Assembly (NCBI GenBank): GCA_016000045.1
Contig: JAECQY010000009.1
Coordinates: 1 to 64,000, forward strand
From: Myxococcaceae bacterium
GTDB lineage: Bacteria > Myxococcota > UBA727 > JABDBI01
Direction: 5' to 3'
Length of the DNA: 64,000 nt
Shown: positions 32,893 to 42,737 of the stretch, piece after piece
Position numbering within the stretch: position 1 is the first letter of the stretch
Layout of the letters: every line of letters begins with the position of its first letter
The notes under the pieces: model-generated
What the model was told of the DNA's origin: nothing
What the model saw: the letters and a program-made list of their open reading frames with translations, nothing else
The model's database searches: none
Translations under genes and position numbers: made by a program

Positions 32893-35814
32893 ATGAATAG
32901 ATCGACCTTCGTCATCTTCACAATTAGTTTAATCGGATTGCCTGCTTTTTCCGCCAGAGAGAAATTATTGTTTTCCGTCGCCAAAAAACCCTATGTCGAA
33001 CTTAATTTAGCAGCATTGAACGTGATTACCCCCTTGGTTCCAGTGGCTGCTCAAGAACCTGCGCAATCGAACCCTCCGGTGGAAGGAGTCGTGCTTGGTA
33101 TTGATGAGCAAAAAAAACGTCTCATAGCAGCTACATTGAACCCGATGGGTACCCAGATCAGGCATTTCTGGCTACCCAAGGACATTGCTGTTCTTGGGTC
33201 TCATGTCACGATCGATCGAGCCGAATGGACTCACGCATGTGATGATACTAGCAGTATCTCAAACCAATGGCCTTTTGTAAGTCAGATCATTCGCTTTGAT
33301 TCGCTTAACCGAACTATCGGGTGCATTACTGAAACAGGGTGGTTTCGATTAGCTGATGGTACGGAGATAGAGTTTCCAGCAAATCTCCCGCTTCCCAAAA
33401 AAACAACGCTCTATCGCTACGACCGGATTGGTAACATCTTGCTTATTTTCAATGATGACGAATTAGAATGCGTTTCTGGATCGTTCTGTAATGATGAAAA
33501 CTGTCAATATTCACACTCTTTAAGGAATTCGGAAGCTATTTCGCGATTTAAAAATCGTCTATATCTTCAAGGGAAAACCGCCCAAGAATTTTATAAACAT
33601 GTTGAAGAACCAGACTTGTTAAATACTGCCATGAGAAACGCATGCATTGGCATGTATGCTGCCTACGAAGGCTTTGCTCAAACGGTTCTTGATGAAGCGA
33701 TCAATTTGTTCGTGGGTGAGGTCGGTTTTATTTCGCATGCCGAGATGAAAGATGCCTTAAAGTTGGAATTTGAAAAAACCGGTCATAAAAGAAAGCCACA
33801 TAAACCAAGTGAGCTCATTGAGGTTTGGCGAGGCGCTCTTCAAAGAGCATGTAATATCAGCCTAGAATCTTCTCCTAGGTTCAAAGAATTTCGCCATGGT
33901 TCAGGCTTCGTATCTACCCAAACATGGTTCAAAAAAGATGATGAGGACAGTGATTTTCAGCCTTTCTACTTCTCTATCGAAGATAGTGACCAATTTACAA
34001 GCCTTTTTTATGGAGCAAGAAACGTATTCGGTCATGGTACCGCAGACGATACGATATCAGGCCGTGGAGTACTATTTGAGCTAGAAGATGAATTAGGAAA
34101 AATAACAAATTCACAATTAGCAGAATTGGCAATTTGTCTCAATAGTATGTTGAACAAGGATCTATGTAATGCGAGCGTGTCCTACCGGCAAACTCAATGG
34201 TTGTATTCTATTTTTCGAGGGGTGACGATTGCGACACAAAGATTGATCAGTTTATGGACCTACGACGCTTTCAGAGAGTCTTTGGGTATCGACATTCACC
34301 TCTGGGACTTCGCTCCAGCAATGCTATGCGATTGGAAGCGAGATGGATCAGATTTTCAGGCTCAGCAGAGAAAAGAACGCATTGTCATTCAGACACCTGG
34401 AGAGAAGGCTCGTGGTGTATGTGAAGATCAGTTGAAATTCGAGACTCAGCAAAAAAAAGAACGCATTGCCATTCAGACATTTGAAAAGAAGATCCGTGGT
34501 GTATGCGTGAAATTCGAGACTCAGCAGAGAAAAGAGTGCATTGCCGCTCAGACACCTGCAGAGAAGGTTCGTGGTGTATGTGAAGATCAGTTGAAATTCG
34601 AGACTCAGCAAAGAAAAGAACGCATTGCCATTCAGATATCTGAAGAGAAGGCCCGTGGTGTCTGTAAAGATCAGTTGAACTTCGAAGCTGATCAAAGAGA
34701 AAAACGCATTGCCATTCAGGGATCTGAAGAGAGTGGTCGTAGCAAGCAGGAATCAGCGGAGGAGTCTGGCAGGAAGTCTCTGAGCAACCTTCTGTCTGAG
34801 TATAAGTATGGAAAGGAGCTATCAAAGAAGCTATTAAATGAGCGCAACAATGTGAACGGGAAGCATTTCACAGAATCTAAGACCTTAGGAGAAGCAGAAA
34901 AGGTGGAGCGGGCGTGCATTGAAGATCAGAAGAGGGCAGACCTCCTTCATCTCAAAAAGTGGTTCTTTAACGAACATCGACATAACCAAAAGGCAAGGAT
35001 CCAAGCGGATAAGCTCCAATACCACTGGCATGCACCGCAAGAGCCAGCTTTTAGACAGTTTCAAGAAGCGTATGTTGATGGCAGTCGTGGAGATTGTGGA
35101 TTTATTGCCATTGGAACTACACGAGCAGATGCTATTCGATTGCTACAACAACACGCTGAAGCTCCTGACGTTCAACGTCAAATGATACCGGATATTCTCT
35201 TTGCAACTCTTCCAGAAACTGCTGAAGAGGATGATACCTTACCACTTCCATATTCTCTTCACACTTTGCGGCGTCAGCAGACGGAACGCGATGCCTTACT
35301 GACTCAGCTGGAAGACCAGAGACGTACTATCAACCTAGAGCGTGGCCAAGATGACACCATGCACAGAACTGTAGACTATCTCATGGAAAACCCAACCACA
35401 TATACTTGGGCAACAGCTTTTATCGATAATCATCAAAGGCTTCAACAAATTGAAGCGGAGATTAGGGACTTTGTCCCAACAGCCGAACAAGTGCGAGATT
35501 TTGTCCAGTATGAATATCGCGCACGCCATGGATACTTAGGATATTTTCGGGGAGGCGGAGGGACTCTAGAGGTTTTGGCTCGTCTCTTAGATATACAAGT
35601 AACCGTATTGGAGGGTCAGGGAACTTTGAGTCAAACAATTCACGTGCCGTTTGAGCCTCACGATAACGTTACTGCTCCTCGTGGCGTATACTATTTACAT
35701 CATGTCGGGGGTACAGACATAAACGGTCGCGCTTATCTCAATCACTTCAATTTACTATTCGAAGAACCTATTGTTCGCAGCACACTGAGGGCAGGAGTGA
35801 CAAGCTCGATGTAG
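32893..35814 (+). CDS. Secreted OTU-like cysteine protease (putative host deubiquitinase) with coiled-coil repeats
   Basis: 973 residues from the ATG at 32893, chosen because AAAGGAG lies nine bases before it and a signal peptide follows (NRSTFVIFTISLIGLPAFSA); the frame itself opens 64 codons earlier. Residues 35-480 match nothing I know. Residues about 488-625 are five charged tandem repeats. The C-terminus looks like an OTU protease: Cys735 in SRGDCGFIAIG, GGGGTLEVLARLLDIQVTVLE about 890, and His951 in YLNHFNLLF, the usual H-x-N. The Asp normally three residues before the Cys is an Arg; an Asp precedes the Cys directly. OTU enzymes remove ubiquitin. A signal peptide plus this domain suggest a secreted effector. 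It is boxed in by transposase and Rpn debris. Confidence 0.68.
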   Translation: MNRSTFVIFTISLIGLPAFSAREKLLFSVAKKPYVELNLAALNVITPLVPVAAQEPAQSNPPVEGVVLGIDEQKKRLIAATLNPMGTQIRHFWLPKDIAVLGSHVTIDRAEWTHACDDTSSISNQWPFVSQIIRFDSLNRTIGCITETGWFRLADGTEIEFPANLPLPKKTTLYRYDRIGNILLIFNDDELECVSGSFCNDENCQYSHSLRNSEAISRFKNRLYLQGKTAQEFYKHVEEPDLLNTAMRNACIGMYAAYEGFAQTVLDEAINLFVGEVGFISHAEMKDALKLEFEKTGHKRKPHKPSELIEVWRGALQRACNISLESSPRFKEFRHGSGFVSTQTWFKKDDEDSDFQPFYFSIEDSDQFTSLFYGARNVFGHGTADDTISGRGVLFELEDELGKITNSQLAELAICLNSMLNKDLCNASVSYRQTQWLYSIFRGVTIATQRLISLWTYDAFRESLGIDIHLWDFAPAMLCDWKRDGSDFQAQQRKERIVIQTPGEKARGVCEDQLKFETQQKKERIAIQTFEKKIRGVCVKFETQQRKECIAAQTPAEKVRGVCEDQLKFETQQRKERIAIQISEEKARGVCKDQLNFEADQREKRIAIQGSEESGRSKQESAEESGRKSLSNLLSEYKYGKELSKKLLNERNNVNGKHFTESKTLGEAEKVERACIEDQKRADLLHLKKWFFNEHRHNQKARIQADKLQYHWHAPQEPAFRQFQEAYVDGSRGDCGFIAIGTTRADAIRLLQQHAEAPDVQRQMIPDILFATLPETAEEDDTLPLPYSLHTLRRQQTERDALLTQLEDQRRTINLERGQDDTMHRTVDYLMENPTTYTWATAFIDNHQRLQQIEAEIRDFVPTAEQVRDFVQYEYRARHGYLGYFRGGGGTLEVLARLLDIQVTVLEGQGTLSQTIHVPFEPHDNVTAPRGVYYLHHVGGTDINGRAYLNHFNLLFEEPIVRSTLRAGVTSSM
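34354..34764 (+). repeat. Five tandem 84 bp (28-residue) units within the OTU-like gene
   Basis: Units begin at 34354, 34438, 34513, 34597 and 34681, giving spacings of 84, 75, 84 and 84 bases. Each encodes F-E-x-Q-Q-R-K-E-R-I-A-I-Q then E-K-x-R-G-V-C-E-D-Q-L-K. Twenty-eight residues are four heptads, so the region should form a long coiled coil. The 75 bp unit lacks three codons. Confidence 0.88.
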
Positions 35815-35994
35815 GGCCAAACAGCAACGAGCTAAAACATTCTGGTCCAGGCGATAGAGCCGTTTTGTGTGTAGGTATTATAAAAGCCTTTTTCACTTTT
35901 TGAAAGTACGAGACCGCTAAAATCTGAGGGCTAAGGGGGGGCTAACTTGGCACATAGGTAACACTTTCAAAAAGGAGAATCATTAATAGATCCC

Positions 35995-36306
35995 ATGACC
36001 TGGCATCAAACCGAAGTATATCAAGAGAGAATCAAATTGATTGATGATTGGCTCGCAGGTGAGTTTTGCTCGTCGGCGCTGTGTCAATGTTATCCGATAA
36101 TCCAGCGGACAGGTTACAAGCTTTATCGAAGCCTTCAAACACGAAGAGAGAGAATCCGCAGCCTAAGTCGTCTATCAATTTGGTGGCTGAAGTTGGGGAT
36201 TCTCACTGAACTTCAAGCAGTTCTACTTGTCACTCATGAAAAAATTCGTCGTTATTTTAGACACGTTGAAGCATTTCTCAGCCAGAATCAAGCTCATGTC
36301 GTCTGA
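35995..36306 (+). pseudogene. IS481-type transposase remnant
   Basis: A 103-codon frame opens with MTWHQTEVYQERIKLIDDWL and SALCQCYPIIQRTGYKLYR, recalling the IS481 start MPWKE...R..FV..WLAGEYS.S.LCRRYGISRPTGYKW. After about 50 residues the similarity is lost and no catalytic core follows. Just upstream, CTTTTTGAAAGT at 35896-35907 and ACTTTCAAAAAG at 35963-35974 form a perfect 12-base inverted repeat, perhaps part of the element's end. The rest of 35815-36368 holds nothing else I can identify. Confidence 0.55.
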
Positions 36307-36368
36307 ACTGTGCTGTATTTTTGAATTTCGCTGGAATTTTTATATATTTGTTGCTGAATCTTTTTGAT

Positions 36369-37277
36369 TCAATCAGTCTGTGTTTTACTCGAGGAGTCAG
36401 AAGAGCCGCTTTCTTCAAGCTGTTCTATTTTTTCCAGAGAAAAACCTGTGGCTTTCGAAATGGTCGGCTTATCAACTTTTAGGATAAGAAGATTTCGGGC
36501 GGTTTGGAGATTGGCCAGCTCTGTCCATATGGGCTTGCCTTTTTCTAAGCCGATCGCCTCGCCTTCAACCATACCGAGATCAAACTGTTCTTTAGCGCTT
36601 AATTCTTCGGTTTCTAATAAAAGACGCGCTCTTACATACGCATCATATTCTTCAGGGGTCCAATTAGCACGCTCCATGGCCTCAAAGGCTTGGCTCACAC
36701 AGAGGTCTTTAAGCAATGGAGGGTGGGAACGAGTATGAGCATCTCTTAGGAAGAATAGCCACTCGTCCTCAAAGTTTAACAACTCTTTTTCTGTTTTGTG
36801 GAATTTCTCCAGCTCCACAAATACATAAGATAACTCTCGAAGATGATGTTGACCGGTTTTCTCTTCCAAAGTTCGATGGTAACTGATCGCTTCAATATTC
36901 GATGGCAAAATCGATTCTTTGAGAACTGCGACAACGACCACCGGCAGAAGATCAGCATGTTTTTTACCTGCTTGTATCTGCGAGGTATAGGCGTGAGCTC
37001 CATAATATTGCATGCGTTTTAAAAAAATCGGACTTCGTCGGCACTGCATCTCGATCAGGAAATAAGTACCCGATTCATCCTGGCATTTGAGGTCAAACAG
37101 GCTTCTTTTACCCTGACCCAAATCAGGGATTTGTTCTGTTGGCACAAATTCGACTTTTTGGATTCTTTTGCCTGCAGATAATCGCAAGATGTTATTTAAA
37201 AAGTCCATCATCCTGATCGGGTCACCAAAGACTTTTTTAAATCCAACATCATTAGTCGGGTCTAAGTAGCGTTGCAT
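36369..37277 (-). CDS. Rpn-family recombination-promoting nuclease/putative transposase
   Basis: 302 residues. The N-terminus LDPTNDVGFKKVFGD is the family hallmark. The PD-(D/E)XK nuclease core follows: SLFDLKCQDE and then FLIEMQ, supplying Asp and the E-x-Q pair. A C-terminal extension ends in a Ser-rich tail. Rpn proteins are DNA endonucleases that raise RecA-independent recombination and multiply in the genomes of many host-associated bacteria. The frame is intact. Two degraded relatives lie elsewhere in the window (31950-32358 and 47771-47892). It may be active. Confidence 0.88.
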   Translation of the reverse strand: MQRYLDPTNDVGFKKVFGDPIRMMDFLNNILRLSAGKRIQKVEFVPTEQIPDLGQGKRSLFDLKCQDESGTYFLIEMQCRRSPIFLKRMQYYGAHAYTSQIQAGKKHADLLPVVVVAVLKESILPSNIEAISYHRTLEEKTGQHHLRELSYVFVELEKFHKTEKELLNFEDEWLFFLRDAHTRSHPPLLKDLCVSQAFEAMERANWTPEEYDAYVRARLLLETEELSAKEQFDLGMVEGEAIGLEKGKPIWTELANLQTARNLLILKVDKPTISKATGFSLEKIEQLEESGSSDSSSKTQTD

Positions 37278-37380
37278 AGGGTCTTAAGATTACATGAACG
37301 AAGGTGGAGTTGCAATGGAATGTCTGGTGAGTAAACCCTAGGGGTGTTGTTTCAGCGTGCATATGCTAGGCTCGCGGCTT

Positions 37381-39726
37381 ATGTTTCGAAAGATAAAGTA
37401 TTCGGACGATCAAGCTTTTTCTTTGCGCAGTTTAGCGGAGGAAGGGGTGGTGGTGTATGTTCACCGAACGCGTTCCGTTTTGTTACACTGGGTTCTTGCC
37501 AGTATGATAGCGCGGTATGAGCTTCCCGAGATTTTATACTCGACATTCAAAGCCAGCAAAGTATCTAATCTGATCCGAGCTGTTCGATTGGCAACGGGAT
37601 CGATTGAGATTTTTTTAAGAAAAGCCAATACCGCCTTTTCTCAAAGGAGCAGTGAGAAGAGGGATTATATCAAGACTTTGATCCGAATCCAAAAAAGCTC
37701 TGAAACACCTATTTTTTTGGTTCCTCACTTCTTAGTTCTCGGAAACCGGTCGTCGAGTTTGAAGCCTTCGGCGGTCGATATGATTTTTGGTTCTCGCAAC
37801 GATCCGGGTTTTGTTCGTTTGCTGCTTCGATTGCTGCTTTTCCGAAATTCGGGTCAATGGGCTACTGCAGAGCCATTGAATTTAAAAGCGTTTTTAGAGC
37901 AAAATCCTCATGCTACCGATGTGGTCCTCTCGCGTCGGACTCGAGGGATTCTTCAAAAGCGCTTCAAAGGATTGGCCAGAGCCTTTCATGGACCTTCGCT
38001 GAAAAGTACGAATCGCATTCAAGTGGATACACTGCGGGATCACGATCTTCAAAATTTTATGATGGAGGTAGAAAAGCAAACTGGGCTTCCTCGTGTCAAG
38101 CTTTTTAAGAAAGCTCAAGAATACTACTTACGAATCGCAGCTCGATTTGACGTAGATATGATTCATCTCATTAACCAGGTGTTTGGTTTTGTTTGGAATC
38201 GAATTTACGATGGAGTGGTGTGGAAGAAATCCGATATTGAAAAGATCAAGCAAGCCTCTCAAAAAGGGCCTGTGATTCTCGTCCCTGCGCATCGAAGCCA
38301 TATGGATTATTTGGTTCTCAGTCAAATATTTTACTGGGAAGGCCTGATGGTACCTCATATTGCTGCCGGTGAAAATTTGTCCTTCTTTCCACTGGGGATT
38401 ATTTTTCGAAGGGGGGGCGCTTATTTTATTCGTCGCTCATTCAAAGGAGACCCTCTTTATTCGCAGGTGGTTCGGGCTTACCTGAAGAAACTCTTGCGAG
38501 AAGGCTATACTCAAGAGTTTTTCATCGAAGGCGGCCGTAGTCGCAGCGGAAAAACATTGCCTCCTAAACTGGGACTCTTATCCATCATGGTGGATTGTCT
38601 GAGTAAGTCCAAACTGTATGAAGCGACCTTTATCCCAGTTTCCATTTCCTACGAAAAACTTTTAGAAGCAAACGAATACAGGCGAGAACTCGAAGGTGCA
38701 GAGAAGCGAGCAGAAAGCCGAGGCGACATCTTCCGTTCTCTCAAAATTTTGAGAAAACGTTATGGGCGAATTTTTGTTAATTTTGATGAACCCATTTCGT
38801 TCACGGAATTTTATCAGACAGGTCAAGTTGATTTGGTGCCACGTTTGGCGCATCGAATCATGGCGGGCATCCAGCGCTCAACGGTGGTGACGCCGGTATC
38901 TTTAGTCGCTACAGCTTTGATGGGTTCCAAGAGGAGGATCCTTTCCAGAGGACAAATCGAGTGGTCCATTAAGCGTTTGGCTCAGTATGTTCAAATTCCC
39001 AAACCAAGCTTGGAGAAAGTGCTCCACAATCTAATCCACGATGAGCTGATTGTTTGTGAGACAGCAGGCCGTCGTTTGTACTATCGCGTTCCTGAAAAAG
39101 CGGCATTATCGCTTGACTACTACAAGAACAACCTGATTCACCATTTTGCAGCCGATGCGATTTTAGCGATGGCGTTTCAAATATCTGCCCGAGGCGATCG
39201 CCGAAAAAGTGTCAAACGCTCTATTTTGCACAAGCAAGCCTTGCTTTTAAGTCGAATCTTTAAATTCGAATTCAGTTACTCGGTGGATGAGAATTTAGAG
39301 AATATATTCGAACAACGCTTGAACGAAGGGATTGAAGCGAAGATTCTCTTGCGAGTACAGGATCAAATTCGCTTGTCCGAATCCAAAGAAGCATTCTCAC
39401 AGCTTTCTTTTATGGCGAACCTGTTGGCTAACTTTGTCGATGCCTATTGGGTTTGCGCTAGAAAGCTTGAGTCTGCTTTGTTAAAGGCTCCGACTCGCAA
39501 AATTTTGGTCGGTTTGCTTCTCGATTGCTTGCGAGAAGCTGTGTTAAGTGGAGCCAGTGATTACCCAGAAATCGTCAGCAAATCTTTGGTTGAAAATGCA
39601 ATCATGTGGTTCGAAGATGCCGGAATACTGGTTTGGGAACAAGGAAAGGCAAGAATGAAGGCGGACAAAAAGCCGGATTTCAAAATTTATTTACAAGCAT
39701 TGCAAGATTGTCATTATGGAAATTAA
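37381..39726 (+). CDS. plsB: Glycerol-3-phosphate 1-O-acyltransferase
   Basis: 781 residues from the ATG at 37381; ATG 37363 and GTG 37357 are in-frame alternatives. The acyltransferase blocks are in order: HRSHMD about residue 304 (the catalytic HX4D), GGAYFIRRSF (block II, glycerol phosphate binding), FFIEGGRSRSGK (block III) and FIPVSISYEK (block IV). It transfers the first acyl chain to glycerol 3-phosphate at the inner membrane, starting phospholipid synthesis. The length and the large helical C-terminus match PlsB rather than PlsC. The next gene, uvrA, starts four bases later. Confidence 0.93.
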   Translation: MFRKIKYSDDQAFSLRSLAEEGVVVYVHRTRSVLLHWVLASMIARYELPEILYSTFKASKVSNLIRAVRLATGSIEIFLRKANTAFSQRSSEKRDYIKTLIRIQKSSETPIFLVPHFLVLGNRSSSLKPSAVDMIFGSRNDPGFVRLLLRLLLFRNSGQWATAEPLNLKAFLEQNPHATDVVLSRRTRGILQKRFKGLARAFHGPSLKSTNRIQVDTLRDHDLQNFMMEVEKQTGLPRVKLFKKAQEYYLRIAARFDVDMIHLINQVFGFVWNRIYDGVVWKKSDIEKIKQASQKGPVILVPAHRSHMDYLVLSQIFYWEGLMVPHIAAGENLSFFPLGIIFRRGGAYFIRRSFKGDPLYSQVVRAYLKKLLREGYTQEFFIEGGRSRSGKTLPPKLGLLSIMVDCLSKSKLYEATFIPVSISYEKLLEANEYRRELEGAEKRAESRGDIFRSLKILRKRYGRIFVNFDEPISFTEFYQTGQVDLVPRLAHRIMAGIQRSTVVTPVSLVATALMGSKRRILSRGQIEWSIKRLAQYVQIPKPSLEKVLHNLIHDELIVCETAGRRLYYRVPEKAALSLDYYKNNLIHHFAADAILAMAFQISARGDRRKSVKRSILHKQALLLSRIFKFEFSYSVDENLENIFEQRLNEGIEAKILLRVQDQIRLSESKEAFSQLSFMANLLANFVDAYWVCARKLESALLKAPTRKILVGLLLDCLREAVLSGASDYPEIVSKSLVENAIMWFEDAGILVWEQGKARMKADKKPDFKIYLQALQDCHYGN

Positions 39727-39729
39727 TAT

Positions 39730-42333
39730 ATGGGAATAACATCAATTCGTGTTCAAGGAGCTCGAGTACACAATCTGAAAAACATTGGGGTGGAACTTCC
39801 CCGAGATCGCTTGGTGGTTCTCACTGGGCTCTCCGGTTCCGGCAAGAGTTCATTGGCTTTTGATACCATCTACGCGGAAGGGCAGAGACGATACGTGGAG
39901 TCTCTTTCAAGTTACGCCAGGCAGTTTTTGGAGATGCAAGATAAGCCCGACGTGGACCAAATCGATGGGCTATCACCGGCTATTAGCATTGAGCAAAAGA
40001 CCACCAGCAAAAATCCTCGTTCTACGGTCGCGACCGTTACGGAGATATATGACTATCTGAGGCTTCTGTTTGCTCGTGTGGGAAAAGCTTATTGCTATCG
40101 CTGTCATCAACCCATCGAAGGTCGTAGTGCGACTCAAATAGTGGATGAAATTTTAGAACGTGCCTTGGGTGGTAAAGTCCAGATCTTGTCGCCAATTGTT
40201 CGCGCACGAAAAGGCGAATATCGACAAGAGTTAAACGAGTTGCGAAAGCAAGGGTTTGCTCGGGTCCGAATCGATGGGCATATTAAACTTTTAGAAGAAG
40301 AATTGAATCTGAACCCCAAAGTGAAGCATACGATTGAAGTGGTCATCGATCGGCTGAATGTCGAACCAGAAAGTCGGTTGCGCTTAGCGGAAAGCGTTGA
40401 ATTAGCCCTTAAAAAATCCCGAGGTTTGGTGGTCGTCCTCTTTGAACAAGAGGAAGTTTTGTTGAGCGAGCACTCCGCTTGCGTAGACTGTGGGATTTCG
40501 TATCCGGAAATCGAGCCGCGTTTATTTTCTTTCAATGCGCCTCAAGGAGCCTGTCCGAAGTGTTCAGGTCTGGGGATGTTGTACGGTCGAGAGGTTGTCG
40601 ATGAAGAAGCCGTCGGCGAGATTTGTCCTGCTTGCCAAGGAGATCGTCTAAGACCTGAGGCACGATCGGTTCAAGTGGGAGGAGAATCGATCGTTGGCCT
40701 GACCTCAAAGTCGATTCAACAGGCTTTTGAATTTTTCAAAGAGCTTCGTTTGAGTGGGCGGTTTGAGACGATTGCAAAGCCAATCTTAAAAGAAATCAGC
40801 GGACGCCTTGAATTTTTGCTGGAAGTTGGCCTCGATTATATACACTTAGATCGAGCTGCCGGATCACTGTCCGGAGGTGAAGCTCAGCGCATTCGTTTGG
40901 CAACCCAGATTGGCTCTGCTTTGGTTGGGGTGCTTTACGTGCTCGATGAGCCGAGCATCGGATTGCATCAACGCGATAATGAGCGCCTCATCGCCACTTT
41001 GAAAAAGTTGCGAGATCTTGGAAATACCGTTTTGGTTGTTGAACACGACGAAGAAACCATTCTGGAATCGGACTATGTTGTCGACATGGGGCCTGGAGCT
41101 GGCAGGCTAGGAGGAGAGATCGTTGCTCAAGGAACGCCGCAAGCGATTCTTGAGAATCCAGAGTCCTTAACTGGCAGATACTTGTCTCGTGCTTTGTGCA
41201 TCGAAATTCCTCCAAAGCGCCGAGCAGGTATTGGGAAGAAGCTCGAACTCGTGGGAGCGTCGGGTCATAACCTGAAAGCAGTTGATTTTACCCTACCGCT
41301 GGGGACTTTGACTTGCATAACAGGGGTATCCGGTTCGGGTAAAAGCAGCCTGGTAGTGGATACGCTTCGGCCGATTCTGAATCAAGCTTTTTTCGATTCG
41401 AGAGAAAAGCCCTTGATGTATCAGTCTATCCGAGGTTTGGAACATATTGATAAGCTGATCGATATTGATCAATCGCCGATCGGGCGAACGCCGCGAAGCA
41501 ATCCGGTGACTTACACGGGTGTTTTCGACGAGATCCGGGCTCTTTTTGCCAGTCTTCCGGACGCAAAATTGCGACACTACGATGTGGGCCGGTTTTCTTT
41601 CAACGTCAAAGGAGGGCGCTGCGAAATTTGCACCGGAGCAGGCCTGATTAAAATTGAAATGAACTTTTTGCCGGATGTCTATGTCACATGTGATGTCTGC
41701 AAAGGGAAACGATTCAATACGGAAACGCTCAGCGTTCGTTATCGAGACAAAAGCATATCGGACGTGCTGGAAATGACAGTAGACGATGCCTACGAGTTCT
41801 TTCAGGCCATTCCGGCGATTGCTCGCAAGCTCGATACTTTGCGGCGCGTGGGCCTTGGCTATGTGCACTTGGGTCAGCAAGCCACGACTTTGTCCGGTGG
41901 AGAGGCGCAGCGGGTCAAACTAAGCAAAGAGTTAGCCCGTCGTTCTACTGGAAAGACGCTTTATATCTTGGATGAGCCAACAACAGGGCTGCATTTTCAC
42001 GACGTCAAACACCTTTTAGAGGTTTTGCAGTACTTGGTCGATCAAGGAAATACGGTTTTGGTGATCGAGCACAATTTGGATGTGATTAAAGTGGCGGATT
42101 GGATTGTAGATATGGGTCCAGAAGGTGGGGATCGAGGAGGGCAGATTGTTGCTCAAGGCTCTCCAGAGCGGATTGCTGGAGTTGAAGCAAGCCATACAGG
42201 CCGATTCTTGAAGCAGATCCTGTCCCGAGAAAATCACGATTTGGCTGAGCGAGAATTGTCGAATCGAGACCGAATTCAGACCATTGACCAAATTCGCGGA
42301 AGACGGGCTAAAACAGAGAGAATCAAAAAATAA
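39730..42333 (+). CDS. uvrA: Excinuclease ABC subunit A lacking the insertion domain
   Basis: 867 residues against about 940 for typical UvrA. Both ATPase modules are complete: Walker [15 protein letters not shown] near residue 36 and [14 protein letters not shown] near 535, signatures [12 protein letters not shown] and [12 protein letters not shown], Walker B LYVLDEPS and LYILDEPT. The UvrB-binding region ([11 protein letters not shown] onward) is present. The first zinc module (Cys251, 254, 275, 278) runs almost directly into [10 protein letters not shown] at 299-302; the roughly 100-residue insertion domain that normally lies here is missing. The second zinc module CEIC...CDVC is intact. 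UvrA finds DNA damage and loads UvrB. The deletion is clean and in frame, so the protein may work with altered damage sensing. Confidence 0.95.
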   Translation: MGITSIRVQGARVHNLKNIGVELPRDRLVVLTGLSGSGKSSLAFDTIYAEGQRRYVESLSSYARQFLEMQDKPDVDQIDGLSPAISIEQKTTSKNPRSTVATVTEIYDYLRLLFARVGKAYCYRCHQPIEGRSATQIVDEILERALGGKVQILSPIVRARKGEYRQELNELRKQGFARVRIDGHIKLLEEELNLNPKVKHTIEVVIDRLNVEPESRLRLAESVELALKKSRGLVVVLFEQEEVLLSEHSACVDCGISYPEIEPRLFSFNAPQGACPKCSGLGMLYGREVVDEEAVGEICPACQGDRLRPEARSVQVGGESIVGLTSKSIQQAFEFFKELRLSGRFETIAKPILKEISGRLEFLLEVGLDYIHLDRAAGSLSGGEAQRIRLATQIGSALVGVLYVLDEPSIGLHQRDNERLIATLKKLRDLGNTVLVVEHDEETILESDYVVDMGPGAGRLGGEIVAQGTPQAILENPESLTGRYLSRALCIEIPPKRRAGIGKKLELVGASGHNLKAVDFTLPLGTLTCITGVSGSGKSSLVVDTLRPILNQAFFDSREKPLMYQSIRGLEHIDKLIDIDQSPIGRTPRSNPVTYTGVFDEIRALFASLPDAKLRHYDVGRFSFNVKGGRCEICTGAGLIKIEMNFLPDVYVTCDVCKGKRFNTETLSVRYRDKSISDVLEMTVDDAYEFFQAIPAIARKLDTLRRVGLGYVHLGQQATTLSGGEAQRVKLSKELARRSTGKTLYILDEPTTGLHFHDVKHLLEVLQYLVDQGNTVLVIEHNLDVIKVADWIVDMGPEGGDRGGQIVAQGSPERIAGVEASHTGRFLKQILSRENHDLAERELSNRDRIQTIDQIRGRRAKTERIKK

Positions 42334-42381
42334 AAAGCATGTTTGCTGGAATAGGCCCCTAGCGCAAGAAGTTCAACGATC

Positions 42382-42723
42382 ATGAAAAAGAAATTTGTCT
42401 TGGTTTCTATGATGTTTGCAATCGCTTCTTGGGCTGAAGAGGAAGCTGTTTTTAATACGACGGAAGATGTTCGTGTGGAACAGCCCTATCCGATCGAAGA
42501 AGACACGAACGAAAATAATTTTGTTACTCGAGCGCTCTTGGGTGCGCGCAAGAAGTGTCAGCGAGCTCGGAGCCTCGTTAAAAAAACTCAAAAAGACGTG
42601 GAAACTGCTCGAACAAGCTGGGAAAAGGTTGAAAGCTCCTGCAAACAAATCTTGGAAAACGAAGACAGTGTTTCCGAAACCCCGGTTGCTCCGAACGCTG
42701 ACTTGCCAAAAGACGAAATCTAG
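42382..42723 (+). CDS. Small exported coiled-coil protein, unknown
   Basis: 113 residues. A signal peptide (KKKFVLVSMMFAIASWA) is followed by an acidic segment and then a charged helical stretch about residues 52-92 (RKKCQRARSLVKKTQKDVE) with two Cys at 59 and 88 that could pair. I recognise no family. It lies between uvrA and lolA on the same strand with short gaps, 48 and 14 bases, and is probably cotranscribed with lolA. Confidence 0.6.
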   Translation: MKKKFVLVSMMFAIASWAEEEAVFNTTEDVRVEQPYPIEEDTNENNFVTRALLGARKKCQRARSLVKKTQKDVETARTSWEKVESSCKQILENEDSVSETPVAPNADLPKDEI

Positions 42724-42737
42724 TATTCGTTGACAAG

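Noticed and set aside
34354-34764. CRISPR-like array
   Set aside because: The repeats are contiguous 84-base coding units without spacers inside a long reading frame.
34348-34825. Two antisense frames over the tandem repeats of the OTU-like gene
   Set aside because: They are products of the 84-base periodicity, which keeps the opposite strand open in two frames. No coding signs.
41293-41880. 195-codon minus-strand frame inside uvrA
   Set aside because: It is fully contained in the highly conserved second ATPase module of uvrA and has no ribosome site or recognisable motif.
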